Source: Chaetoceros tenuissimus
Lineage: Eukaryota; Bacillariophyta; Thalassiosirophyceae; Chaetocerotales; Chaetocerotaceae
Direction: 5' to 3'
DNA length: 64,000 nt
NCBI GenBank assembly: GCA_021927905.1
Contig: BLLK01000047.1
Coordinates: 3,348,001-3,412,000, forward strand
In this document: one piece after another, positions 8,001-19,367 of the stretch
Position numbering within the stretch: position 1 is the first letter of the stretch
Layout: each line of letters starts with the position of its first letter
The notes under the pieces: model-generated
The model's database searches: none
Seen by the model: the letters and a program-made list of their open reading frames with translations, nothing else
What the model was told of the DNA's origin: nothing
Translations under genes and position numbers: made by a program

Positions 8001-10775
8001 TCAATTTTTATACGAAGTTTTGCCAGTAATCAGAATATTTCTAGACCTCGCATCATTTACAAGCGATTGAACTGTCGCGACACCTGAATTCTCCAGAGTC
8101 TGTGCATTCCCAATACAAAAAAGTTTATGTTTCGCTCGAGTGATTGCAACATTGATGCGTCTATTATCTTGCAAAAATCCAATCTTGCCATTGTCACTAC
8201 GAGATCGAACAAAGCTGACTATGATTACATCTGATTCACTACCTTGACTCGAGTCAACTGTAGCCACGTGAATGTGTTGTAGCCCTTGACTGCCTAATTC
8301 ATGTCTTATTGCCCTTACCTGCCCTGTATAGAAAGTTAAAATTCTAATTCTCTCTATAGCACCCCAATGTTGAATATTACGAGAGAGGGATTCTTCTTTC
8401 AACATCTTCACTAGACTTACAATAGCCTTTGCCTCTTGCAAGTTAAAATATGATCCACTATTACCTTCCCTTTGCTCCACTCCTGATATATTTACAAATA
8501 GGTACGGCTCTGGACCCATGATAACATCACTTTTATACAACAAACTTTCCACATTGTCGCCATTTCGTAATTTACCATCATAAAATGTTTTATTCGGAAA
8601 CTTCGAAATTGATGGATTCATTCGATACTGGGTATCCAACATATTGTGGTCCTCTCCGCAACCAAACATAAGCCTGTCTAAAAGAGACTTATCAAATCCA
8701 AAGTCGACCGCCTTTTGGCTTGTAACAGAGGCCGGTAACTGGTTTGGATCGCCAACAGCAAGCATTTTTCGTGGGCGGAGATGCAAAGGTATGAATAGCT
8801 CTGCTTCAGTAGTGGCAGCAGCTTCGTCCACATAAAGCTCTATATCAAAAATCAGTATCAGTATCTCTCTCTTTCTTTCTGTTGCAAGGGACGTACATTG
8901 AAACAATTCATCTGAAAAACTCACCATGTATTCCTCTTGTCCTTTTCATTGCAGAAACACCTGAGCTTGTTAGAGTAGAGAAAATTATATTTGCGGTCGC
9001 GAGCAACTCCTCTACCACAACAGATCCTTCGGTATTTAAAGACTTCAATGTCACCAGTACTTCTGTCAAGCTGTGATTCACGGTTTGCACATGACGAAGG
9101 ACATCTTCTTGTTCACCATCTTCATTAATAAGAACGTGAGGAAGATTCTCTAGTAATGCTAGCCACTGCTTGGAACTCTTCAACACTCCATATTTCTCTG
9201 AGGACTGTGGTATACTTGATGTAATCTTTTGTATGAGAAATTTCGCACATGATAGTACCTCCTCAATCATCTCCAATGTTGGGATTTCCCTTACACTAAG
9301 TTTTAATGTAGAGAAATCATTCAGCAGCTCATCCAGCCATGTATAGACGAAAATTCCTCTCATAGACCTTAGAGATTCAGTGTCTTCATCTTTTGGAAAT
9401 AAGGCATCTTCAACTCCTATTAAAATGACATTCAATCCCATATAACCTTTTGTTGCATGCATGAATCTTAAACATAATACTGATATGGCCTTATTGGTCG
9501 GTGCTGCGACTAATATCCTCTTATTTCTATCAATCCTACAAGTAGCTTTGTTTGGCAAGTAATTAACGAGAAATGTGCGACATAGCACTGCAGTCATGAA
9601 AGTAGTTTTTCCAGTGCCCTTGGTATAAAAGAGTTGATTAGAAGTGAATCAAGTTATGGAATGTTCATAATATCATATTCCTCTAGTTAAGTTCTTACCG
9701 GAGGACCTTGTACTAGAGACAAGTTGTGGGCTGGTCCATTGATGAAAGAAGTTGCCGCTTTTTCTTGGGATACATTCAATGATGGGATAGAAATCGAACA
9801 AAGAGGTATTATATCTTCATCTTGCCCGAAGTTCTCAATATCTTCCTCTTCATAATCATCTTTTTTCTCCTCCTCGCTAGGATCTTCTTCAATATCATCG
9901 TCACCTTTTTCTTCCATTTCCTTTTCATCATCACTGTCATCACTATCATCAAAGCGAACATGTGTTGCGCCCTTCATGCCCATCAGTTTGGTAAGAAATG
10001 AACAATTTGGTCTATCATAGCATCCTACAAATTGTCTTTGTTCACTTATCAGAGTTGTGATTGGATTTAAATGAAAGGAAGTGTCTTCATTTAAGTAACC
10101 ATCCATGTCTTTCAATCTATATACAATCAATGATACACTCTGGTCATCTACATTAGCCATCGCCTGAATATTTGCCAATACATGCCTCATATATCCAGAA
10201 TCATCACGAAACGATATCTGAAGAACACAACCGGGCTTGAAATCATACATCTCTGAAGGTGTAAATGCTTCTGAACCTTGATTATACTTGGACTTTTTCT
10301 CAAATGTCAATATTGAAAACCCATCTTTCCGTTTGTCCACCGATATTAGATTGACATCTATGCAATCACTTGTACTCCTTCGTCTTTGCTGTTTTTGTAT
10401 TGACTCTACTAAAATACTCCTAGCTTCTTCTAACACCAAAGATGCACGCATGAGAAAGAAATCACTGGAATCGACATCATTGGAATGTAACTTTGCCGGA
10501 AAGGGCACTCCTGCACGTTGGACTATATTGGACGTGCATTGCATCCAATTTGAAGTAGAATTTGAATATATCAATTCTTCAAAAGGTGAAAGTAAAAGCG
10601 ATGCAAAAAATCTATCGCTTGATCGAACCTTTCTTGGTAATCGGAGAGGAGTATGGGATTTGGTGCGATTGTTCTTGTGTTTGCCATGTTGTGTTGCTTG
10701 TGGTCTCTTGTACTTGGATTGGCGGGCTCTTTTTCGTGCAAGAGCTGAGCCACCTACAAACTTTCCCCCGTCCAT
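8001..10775 (-). CDS. UPF1/SEN1/IGHMBP2-like superfamily 1B helicase
   Basis: Three exons: 10775-9699, 9618-8925 and 8839-8001, with introns of 80 and 85 nt; the spliced product is 869 residues. Motifs in order: a Q-like region and Walker A split by intron 1 (VQGPP / GTGKTTF), Walker B rebuilt across intron 2 (LYVDEAA), motif III GDPNQLPASV, motif IV TQYRMNPSISKFPN, motif V VDSSQGSESDVIIVSFVRS and motif VI NRRINVAITRAKHKLF. This is the full SF1B set of RNA/DNA helicases acting in decay, transcription termination or repair. Residues 270-330 form a very acidic insert (DDSDDSDDEKEMEE), and the N-terminus is Lys/Arg-rich, suggesting a nuclear location. I cannot tell SEN1, IGHMBP2 and ZNFX1-like subgroups apart. 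It diverges from the YceD gene. Confidence 0.88.
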
Positions 10776-11090
10776 GTTCTAGAAATAAGAATATTCTAGA
10801 TTTTTCAATGTATGTTATTATGCAGGTCTTTCTACTTTGCATGAATATGAAGAAGAATGTGTTTCCAAATAATACGTAAGAGATTTGAATGTCGAATGTT
10901 TTTTGTTGGTCCTTTTCGTCTTGCCGTCGAAAAGGTTGTCCACCCCACAGCCAATAATTTTCCTTAGTACTACTCGTACGTACGTAATTACCAAGTCAAG
11001 TCAACAAAAGAACAATTTCAATTCCATACCAAGCATCACCAGAACTAATCATATTTGCTTTCAAACAAATATAAAAGAAAATCTACAAGT
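10776..11090. promoter_or_regulatory. Shared divergent promoter region, helicase / YceD genes
   Basis: 315 bp between two opposite start codons. It is AT-rich with a TACGTACGTA palindrome near 10978 and no convincing TATA box. No other feature seen. The promoter role is inferred from position. Confidence 0.4.
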
Positions 11091-11897
11091 ATGAAGTTAA
11101 CGAGTTTCATTCTCCTCTGTGGCATTTCTTCGTTAGCGGCGGGGTTTACTCTCCCTACAAGTATTCGCACAAATACAAATAGCATCGCGTATACCAATAT
11201 CTGCACAAACCTTTCGGCGAAAGGAAAGCTTGAAACACCACAGAATGAATTTTCAAGACCAATAAAAGTTGACAACGTCCTCGGTCAAAGAAAGAGAGAT
11301 CACAATATTGAAATATCAGCCAAAGAAGAAGAACTCGAGGGACTTGCAAAGAGATTTTCTCTCTCCAAGATTCAGAAACTAAGTGCGGAACTAAGCCTTT
11401 GTAGAGATAACATTGATCGTGGAGCGGATAGTGTACAAGTGAAGGGAGAAATTTTTGCAACAGTCATACAGACTTGTGTACGTACAAATGAAGACTTTGA
11501 AGTAGACTTGGAGTTTGAAATGTTTTCTGTAGTCAAAGCATTTGGAGTTCGATCTGATTACGATGAAGATCTTGGTGGTTTGACACAGGCCGATTTGGAA
11601 GGTGCTTTGAATGCAGGGGGTGGATCGAATAGAAGAAAGAAGCACAAGAAGAGAGGCAGAAAGAATGATGTAAATATGAGAGATGGTGGAAATTTGGATG
11701 ATATGCGTATGAAAGAAATTGAAGATCTGCTCCAAGAATTTGACCTTGAGGAAGATATCGTTGAAGATGAAAATATCTTTGGACTGGACGGAGTGCTTGA
11801 TATTGGTGAACTTGTTGCGCAGACATTTAGACTGAAACTTGATCCTTATCCAAAGAAGCCAGGAAGTGAGCCAGTTTCGTACAGTATAACGGGTTAA
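11091..11897 (+). CDS. DUF177/YceD-family protein with plastid-type presequence
   Basis: 268 residues from the ATG at 11091. The start MKLTSFILLCGISSLAAGF is a signal peptide with a predicted cut before Phe (AAG|FTLP), as in diatom bipartite plastid presequences. The mature part has two YceD hallmarks: VKGEIFATVIQTCVRTNEDF at about residues 115-135, where the family has a V-x-A-x-V-x-Q-x-C-V-x-T strand, and the closing block DIGELVAQTFRLKLDPYPKK near residues 241-260. Between them is a basic-then-acidic insert. Bacterial YceD and its plant homologues affect 23S rRNA accumulation, so a role in plastid ribosome assembly is likely (inference). The ending resembles alphaproteobacterial members more than cyanobacterial ones as I remember them. 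Confidence 0.7.
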   Translation: MKLTSFILLCGISSLAAGFTLPTSIRTNTNSIAYTNICTNLSAKGKLETPQNEFSRPIKVDNVLGQRKRDHNIEISAKEEELEGLAKRFSLSKIQKLSAELSLCRDNIDRGADSVQVKGEIFATVIQTCVRTNEDFEVDLEFEMFSVVKAFGVRSDYDEDLGGLTQADLEGALNAGGGSNRRKKHKKRGRKNDVNMRDGGNLDDMRMKEIEDLLQEFDLEEDIVEDENIFGLDGVLDIGELVAQTFRLKLDPYPKKPGSEPVSYSITG

Positions 11898-12131
11898 TTC
11901 ACTTTCGCGATTTCTTTTTATCTTTTTTATAAACATCGAAAATGTAAAATACCTATGATCAATTTGATACTGAGATCCTCAAAGTAGTTTGTTGAATTCA
12001 TAGCTAGAAAATGTTGTCGTTTCTATCTGCCACCATGTTCTCATAATTTTGACTTTTTATACATTTTATGTAACAAGTAGTGTTGTGCATCCCGTCATGA
12101 CTGAACTACCACTAAAAGTCTAGTTTCTTTC

Positions 12132-15100
12132 CTAACGTCTACGACGCTTCTTTCTTCCTCTGCCCTCATCTTCATTCTCATCTCTTCTGCCCTTGCGCCT
12201 ATCTTCGGCCATTGCCTGTCTTTCCATGTCTTCCCAATCCATACCTTGTTCTTCAAGTTCTTCGTCTGCATCAAAGTCGGATTCTTCTTCGCTTTCAGAA
12301 TCGAAATCTTCCTCTTTACTTTCTTCTTCGCTCTCTTCATCTACTGCATCGTCAAAGTCTGAATCTTCCTGTACAGAATCTTCTTCATTTTCGTCGTCGT
12401 CACCAAACATGCGAAGAAATGACCAACCCGCTTCCTTTTTAGTCACCTCGTCTTCCTCAGTATCCATATAGAAACGGTCATCATCGGCAACTGTATTCAT
12501 AATAGATTTCCAGTTCAAGTTCATTGGACCTTCGGTATATGAAATCTCCATATCGGTCAGCCAGTCTTGAATTGCATCCTTGTCCGCATTAGGGATCATG
12601 GTTACTACATATGGCTGCTTTGTGAAATCCTTATTGATCAGAACCATATCAAATGCCTTACTTGCAAATGTCACACGTTCAAAGTGCACATGATCCACAT
12701 TATCAAGATCAACCACAAAGAAAGGTGTTTCAGTTAGGTTCACAAGACAGTTAAGAGTAGGCAGGATGAAAACCATCTCCTTGTGAGGATTTCCTTGGAA
12801 TCCGAGGTCGCGATATGGGATATCAAATTCAAGTGAGAATCCATTTTTGGATGCCACCTTCTCAACCTTGCGGCAGAATTCTTTGAATGCTTCATTCAAT
12901 TTCTTTCGCAATTGACGCTCTCTTTGCTCATCATCCATTTCCTCTGGATCATACATACTTCTTCTACCTGCATCTACAGCCTGACTTGCATCAATTACTT
13001 CGGTAAAGACTTGTAAATCTTTTTGTTTTTTCTTTCCAATCATAATTGGATGCTTCAAATGGAAATGGATAAGAACCATGATTTCATTTTCGCAAGGTTG
13101 GAAAATAGCATGTTTGATATTGGAGTAAATTAGGTCAACTTGTTCTCCTCTGTTAGAGATAAATCTCAAACCATTTTGATGCGCTTCAAGGTTTCCTTGA
13201 GTCTTTCTTCCAGCAAAAACTGGTCTCATTGTCAAATCAGATAGACGTGGTACACGTTCTCCCTTTGTTCTCTGAAGTTTATCCTGTTTCACAAGTGTTG
13301 CCTCCTCTTGCTCTTGTACTTCCTTCGCTCTGAAACGCTTTCTTAGTTCCATAATCATACGATATGCGTTGTTAAGATTGTGACCGTCCAGGCTACGAAA
13401 TGTCATTTCACGAATAAATGTAGCATAGGGAGCGTATTTCTCAACAAGCTTTGCCATATTTCGTGATGCTTCTTTTCCGAGGGCTAAACCGGCAGCGTAG
13501 AAATTAATACGTAGATATGATACCGAGTCGAGATTTTGAATTACTGCTGCCTTGATGGTGGAAATATGAAATGGTACAGGATTCCCCCCAACTGGTAAAA
13601 GAACACACTGAGATGGCATATCCACCTTGATCTGATTTGGAAGAACAGAATCCGGATAGGATTTTGTACTTTTGTAAACATCAATCTCTTCCGCTGCTTC
13701 ATTTTCTTCCTTATTTCCTCTATTCTTGTTTTTGGATCTGGCAATGTCACGTACACGTTCTTCGTTTCTTCTATCCATGAGTTGTATCTGCTTCTTTTCT
13801 CTTTCAGCTGCTGATGCTTGTAAATCCTTCATTGCATCATATGTTGAAGCTAGACGTTTTGATGAACGCTGTCCAGATTGCGTATCATCTTCTTCCTGAA
13901 TCTTTCTTGCTAGTGCTGCGTCTCCATCAGGTGCATCATCACTTTCTTCGTCGCCATTGAGCTCGTACGAAATATCGGTTAGATTTTTGTTATGCTTAGT
14001 AAGAATATCAGGTGTAGACATTGTAATTGTAACTGTATCCGCGATCACGAGAGCGTATTCTTCTATCTTTTTTACCTTATTAGACAAAGTAAGTTGGACA
14101 TGAATTCAAGAAATTGTATGACCACAAAGCAATATATCAACTTACCGCACTCTTATCATTGACAGCAGCCTTGTCAGCCTCAGATAATTTCACACCAGAT
14201 ATTCCAGTGCATAGATTGAAAGTCATCCCAGGCTTGAATGTGATATTATTTTTCTGATTCAAAGTCAAACTAGCTTCACGAAAGTATGCTCCGATAGAAA
14301 ATCCAAGATTCTTTGGAAGGCATTTGATCAAATCCTCTCTACCCTCATCTTTCAGCTTCTTCACAGCAGCTGCATAGACTGCTTTAATAGGTTCACCAGG
14401 TTTCATAGCTGCAATACATGTCTCATGAACTAGCAACAATGTCTCATATGTATTTGAAACAGCCTTGGGTGGGTCAACCAAAAAGGTTCTCGCAATATTA
14501 CTGCAATAACTCTGATAGCGAGAACCCACCGAAACAGTAATGATATCAAATTTCAATTTCTTTTGATTAGAAAGAGCGGAAACCTTCAAATCATAATTAC
14601 CTCCACTCTGAATGATTGGAAAATATGCAGATTGAACATGCTCCGCGGGAACCTTCAATTTGATCTTTGTTGGATCTGCAAAAATCTCCTCTACTTCTTC
14701 TGCCAAGGCTTCATGCGTAACCTTTTCTTCTTTATCAATGACCTCTTCCAATCTTGGAATGAATCCATGTTTCAAAATCTTGTTCCCTAGAACAGAACTC
14801 TTTTTGATCAAATCGAGCTCATCGTCATCCTTCACCGCAAGCAGCATACCAAGGCCCACCGCTGAATCTACAGTTTCGCAAGTATCTGCTTCATCCAAGG
14901 TTTTCTGCCATCCAGATACATTAGCGGTATTCGCCTCTGTGTTTGACTCCCATTCCTTCTTGAAAACACCGACCTTTACCTTCTCATCTTCCGCCTTATC
15001 TTTTTCAATAGCTTCAAGCATAGTTGCGAAATTTTCAGCATTTGAATCCTCCTTATTACGAATCAAAAACTTTAGTACAAAATCAGGTTTATTCTCTAAT

Positions 15101-15629
15101 GACGACGTATCTTCAAGTTGCTGGAGAAATTGGATTTTCTTTTTCGTTGAAAGGAAGTAGATGATGCCCTCTTCTGTGATGACAATAACTGTATCCGTCA
15201 GCTCGATTCCGAAGAGATATGTGTGTAAGACAACAGACTTTGCATACAAATCTTCTTCATTGGAAGGACCGCGATTGAGACTTAGGCAATTGGCTTGTCC
15301 CCATGCTCCTCTGATAAATGGCAAAATAAAATTTGTGAGCAAGAGTGTCGCATTGCAAAAGATATGATGGGAAAAATGAGGCATCTGTCAGCATTACAGA
15401 AAAGCACATAAACTCTTGATATTTGCATACAAAGAGCTCAGGCATGAAATAGATGCGTTCAGTTCTAGACCGCAAATAAACATTGCGCCATGTCTACATT
15501 CAACAAATGTACTCGGGTAAACACAGATATGCAACAACTGCTCGTCAACACTTACTTGTTTTTGCGAAAAGCAGCATAGATCTTTTCCAGCCTTTCAAAG
15601 CACTTCTTCACGTCAAGATCCAACGACAT
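12132..15629 (-). CDS. SPT16: FACT complex histone chaperone subunit SPT16
   Basis: Three exons, 15629-15556, 15310-14146 and 14075-12132 (introns 245 and 70 nt), give 1060 residues, close to the usual 1030-1050. Exon 1 encodes MSLDLDVKKCFERLEKIY; joining to exon 2 restores FRKNKGAWGQANCLSLNRGP. The aminopeptidase-like N-terminal domain follows (LHTYLFGIELTDTVIV, SVGSRYQSYCSNIARTF), then EEYALVIADTV, the middle domain with histone-binding PH folds (FDIPYRDLGFQGNPHKEM, VDLDNVDHVHFERV) and a long acidic tail ending in a basic GRKKRRRR. SPT16 pairs with SSRP1/POB3 to loosen and rebuild nucleosomes ahead of polymerases. The short first exon fixes the start. The acidic tail produces Ser-rich open frames on the other strand that are not genes. 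Confidence 0.95.
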
Positions 15630-17196
15630 GATTACAGCTTAGAAAAAGTGGATACTGAGTAATATAATTAATATAATTGCGGTTAGTGAAACCTAAAAGA
15701 CAAAGATGTAATGATGAGTGATTGTACTTATTGATTAGATTGGATACGTATTGTACACAAACATACATGAAACATACACTCTCTCGTAGCTATTACACAT
15801 ACCACAACCAAAAAATGCTTTACAAGAGCAACTATCCCATCACAAGAAAGGAGATCATTTTTCAAATCATACCTTTTTAGCGCGCGCATGTTTTAGGGGG
15901 TACAATTCATTTCAATGATTACCCCCCTTCTCAAATTTTGAAAAGAGAAACTCAAAAAAACTTTGGAAAATACAACATCTGCTAATTGCGTGAGAATGCT
16001 GAGGAGGGCCTGCGCAAACAAGAGGAAGGTGATGCGAAGTGTCATTGCAAGACGATGGAAATAACATTATGGATATTTTCCTCATTCACGCATACGATTG
16101 AAACTTGCGGTGCTGAGAAGGCTTCTTGTAAAAAATGAGAGGAAGCGTTCTCGAGAAGGGAAGAGTACAGGTGCAGGAATGAATTACTATGGAAATAGGA
16201 GCAGCTGTAAAATCCGAAGGGTCAATGCAAGACGATGGAAATACTATTATGGATATTTTCCTGATTCTTCACTCATACGATTGATTGAAATTTGCAGATT
16301 GTTGAGAAGGCTTCTTGTAAAAAAATGAGGGGAATAACGAGAAGCGTTGTCGAGAAGGGAAGAGTGTACAGTTGCAGGAATGAATTACTGTCGAAATAGG
16401 AAAAGATTTAGAATCTATTGGACCACTGTTTCTTTCAATCTCCCTTGTATAATTTTTTGTGGTCAGATGAAAACGTGTACATGGATTACTTAGAATATCT
16501 AACATTGGTCTTACTTTGAAGTAGACTAACGAAATGTATTATTGTCTGTGCAGGTCAGATAAGGATGCCTCAATCTAAAATTATTTTACAAAGCACTTTT
16601 GTATGACAGCCCATTCATACATCTTTTTTTCAATCAGCACCTGCTTTTATTATTGTCTATTCTTTTGTTCTGATCTGAAAAGAATCAAAGCTAATGTTGG
16701 GTGATACCCGTTCTGGTGTACTGTAAAACCTCTTAAAACCTATTTGTATATTCTAGAAGAGGCCCCTAGCTGCAAAAATAAAATATGTATGCTGAGAACG
16801 GTTGAGAAGCCAAGATTTTTTGAAAGAAGAGAAACCCATCGAAAGCATCCTCGAGAAGCCGTATTTGTACGATGTAGATTCAACCACTTCATGAAGGAGA
16901 AGCCCAGTTTTATCAGTGACTACCTAGGTACCTTTCACGTTTCACAACGATTGTTTTAAATATTTCTACATACATGTCGATTCTGGCTTTCCCCAATTGA
17001 TTTGATTCCTATAAATAGTAGATTTCATATTATATTCTTCAGAAATGGACAATGACCCTTTGAAACGTGTGAAATTTCATACATTTAATTTGACTTCTCG
17101 TGGAACTGGGCTTCCCTCTCGCTTGTGATCTTCCTCTCTAACCCTGGACTGTTTAATCAACACTTCTTTTTCCATACCTTATCATATTTCAAAGTT
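15630..17196. other. Long intergenic region between SPT16 and HSF genes
   Basis: About 1.57 kb with no supported gene. It contains a GCGCGCGC run near 15879, the imperfect 180-bp tandem duplication described separately, and AT-rich sequence before the HSF gene. Short open frames here have Arg/Lys/Tyr-rich translations and no homology I recognise. Confidence 0.5.
16041..16405. repeat. Imperfect two-copy direct tandem repeat, about 180 bp
   Basis: Copy 1 starts at 16041 (GTCATTGCAAGACGATGGAA) and copy 2 at 16221 (GTCAATGCAAGACGATGGAA). Both go on with TATGGATATTTTCC, GAGAAGGCTTCTTGTAAAAA, CGAGAAGGGAAGAGT and GCAGGAATGAATTACT, with scattered substitutions and small indels, so this is an old duplication. 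No coding function seen. Confidence 0.85.
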
Positions 17197-18831
17197 ATGA
17201 TTCAAACAAACCGTAGAATGCAATTTCAACCTAATCCTTTATCTACTAGTAGTCCTCTTTCTTTCTCAAACATTTCCCAAAAAGCTTCGGGGAGTGTGAA
17301 GAAGGAAGAATCAGATTCACCATCGAAAGGTTCTCTCTCCTCAGATGAAGATCACGACGAAATTGTCCCTGAAATATCAACTAAGGGTGGAGTTAAAATG
17401 CCTTTTCCATGTGTACTCTGGAATGCTTTGCATCATATAGATGAAAAGGAACCAGAACTAGCTGAAGTTCTTTCCTGGCTACCTGACGGTAAATGCTTTC
17501 GAGTTCATGATGTTAAAGAATTCGAGGATAAGGTACAGGCAAAATTCTTTGGAAAGCAGGCTAACTATACCTCATTCCGCCGGCAGTTGAATCTTTGGGG
17601 ATTCAAAAGAATAAATGAAAGAGGACAAAACTACGGCTCATATGTTCATCCAAAATTTTGTAGAGATGATGAATATCTCTGCCGTACCATGACGCGGCCT
17701 ATGAAGAGTAAGATGAGAAGAGGATCTGATCATATTGTTTCTGAACAGGGCTCCCCGCGACCTTTCAACAACATGGATATCTATGAGAATAGGTTTCCAA
17801 GCCGTGATTCTGGACTGTATTCTTCATATCCTGAAAATGGCAGCCAACTCTTTTCCCAAGTCAGTCGTGGACGTGATGGCATTATCGCTGCTCAACGAGA
17901 CCCTTCTCATCAATTTCACTTTTTAGGCGAGTCTGGTCAGATACAACCTATCCACGGTGATTATGGAGCCAGAAATGCTTTGCCTAGTGAGTTCCGCGTG
18001 GGACGACCTCTTTCAAGAGAAGATCTTTCTCAGCAACGCCGAAGTTCCTATGGGCAAGGGGCGTTTTCGAATAGATCCTCCAACAGTGCCCGCATCTTGA
18101 ATGACAAATGCTACGAAGAAATTTCTCCCACAGGTGTTGCAGGCTTATCGCGCTTGGTTGATCAGTCGAGACTTAGAGATGATGGTAGAGGAAATGTTCG
18201 CCTTTCCAGGGCCAAACCATTTGTTCCAGCTCTTTATCCTCGTATGGAAGAGTATGGAAGTTTCAATGACCCATCACCTCAAGATTTATACAGAATGTCC
18301 ATCATTCAAAACCTCCAGAGAAGTGCTATTGGTACCAATGCAGACTCAAACCTTCGTAGTATCTATCGGCAGGTGGCACTTGATACCCAAAGAGACCAAA
18401 TGAACGTCTCATCTCAGCGAACGAGTCAAGAGGCCGTGGCATATTCTGGAAACTTACAAGGGCGAGCTCGTCGTCTACGTGCTATTGGGCGGCTACTAGA
18501 AGAAGAACTTAGATCAGATATTAGATCAGATATTAGATCAGATATTAGATCAGACATGAATCAGCACTATGACTCTGTCTCAGATGGTGGACTAGGTCCT
18601 CCAATGCGTAGTACTCGATTAGAGGAAGGACAACAAAGAGTACCTGTCGATCGCGGTTATGATGGAAACTATACTTTTGGGGATCGAGGGAAAATGATGC
18701 TGAGAATGCCGAACGATGAAGCAGGAACACATATTTCTACTAATGACAATGAATATAGAGTTGTTGATCCGAGAACACCTGCTGAGGGAGCAATGTCTCG
18801 TTTGTATTCAAACAACATGGGGTACCGTTGA
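17197..18831 (+). CDS. Heat-shock-factor-type transcription factor
   Basis: 544 residues from the ATG at 17197. Residues 65-165 are an HSF DNA-binding domain: PFPCVLWNALHHID, SWLPDGKCFRVHDVKEFE, then the recognition helix NYTSFRRQLNLWGFKRI and SYVHPKFCRDDEYLC. The family binds nGAAn elements as a winged helix-turn-helix and is strongly expanded in diatoms. N-terminal to it is a Ser-rich acidic region (KKEESDSPSKGSLSSDEDHD); after it comes a long, Ser/Arg/Gln-rich low-complexity tail. I see no clear HR-A/B leucine zipper, so trimerisation is doubtful. A 12-bp minisatellite in the coding sequence makes an RSDI repeat. Targets unknown; nuclear by function. Confidence 0.9.
   Translation: MIQTNRRMQFQPNPLSTSSPLSFSNISQKASGSVKKEESDSPSKGSLSSDEDHDEIVPEISTKGGVKMPFPCVLWNALHHIDEKEPELAEVLSWLPDGKCFRVHDVKEFEDKVQAKFFGKQANYTSFRRQLNLWGFKRINERGQNYGSYVHPKFCRDDEYLCRTMTRPMKSKMRRGSDHIVSEQGSPRPFNNMDIYENRFPSRDSGLYSSYPENGSQLFSQVSRGRDGIIAAQRDPSHQFHFLGESGQIQPIHGDYGARNALPSEFRVGRPLSREDLSQQRRSSYGQGAFSNRSSNSARILNDKCYEEISPTGVAGLSRLVDQSRLRDDGRGNVRLSRAKPFVPALYPRMEEYGSFNDPSPQDLYRMSIIQNLQRSAIGTNADSNLRSIYRQVALDTQRDQMNVSSQRTSQEAVAYSGNLQGRARRLRAIGRLLEEELRSDIRSDIRSDIRSDMNQHYDSVSDGGLGPPMRSTRLEEGQQRVPVDRGYDGNYTFGDRGKMMLRMPNDEAGTHISTNDNEYRVVDPRTPAEGAMSRLYSNNMGYR
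18511..18558 (+). repeat. 12-bp coding minisatellite, four units
   Basis: AGATCAGATATT is repeated three times and followed by a fourth, changed unit (AGATCAGACATG). It encodes RSDI RSDI RSDI RSDM in the HSF protein. Being in-frame, copy-number changes would lengthen the protein without breaking it. Confidence 0.95.
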
Positions 18832-19367
18832 GAGTAATTGTTCCAAATAAATAGCAACTGAGTATAGTGTGTCATAGAAAGATTGTAAAAATAATATGCA
18901 TTTATGACTACCAATAAAAGTATGAAATCTGTTTCTCGACCGATAATTTCATGAACCAAAAGCTCATAATTATTATAAGCTTTTATGACTTACGAAGCAA
19001 GTACTAAAGAGAAATATATTGCATAGTAAAGCAACATAGTTTCGCACTTTAAGAACCTCTAGGAGGACTTTCAAAATCAATTTACCTATCTTGTTCTCTC
19101 CACAAATTCGTACATCTCTTTTTATACTACTGATGCACCGTTGTATTGAATTGAGAGCAATGTAGAAAGAAATCCTTTCTATGGACAGTCTTCCTGAATA
19201 TTTTCTCGATCCTAATAAGCTTTGTGACAGAATCACAGTATACATCAATTCGAATAGTATAAATATGCTACTAGACTAATACAATTGGACTGTGTTACAT
19301 TTTGAAAAGTTAGAAATTTCTAAATTTTTACTATAGTTACATAAAGTTTCTTCCATACTGATTCGAC
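18832..19367. other. Intergenic region, nothing recognised
   Basis: AT-rich gap between the convergent HSF and lumenal-protein genes. No RNA gene, repeat or convincing coding region seen. Confidence 0.5.

Noticed and set aside
11391-11936. 181-codon minus-strand frame opposite the YceD gene
   Set aside because: The plus strand carries family motifs and a presequence; the other strand is an antisense shadow.
12193-12471. Ser-rich open frames on the plus strand at the end of SPT16
   Set aside because: They are the antisense of the acidic Asp/Glu tail codons of SPT16 and have no independent support.
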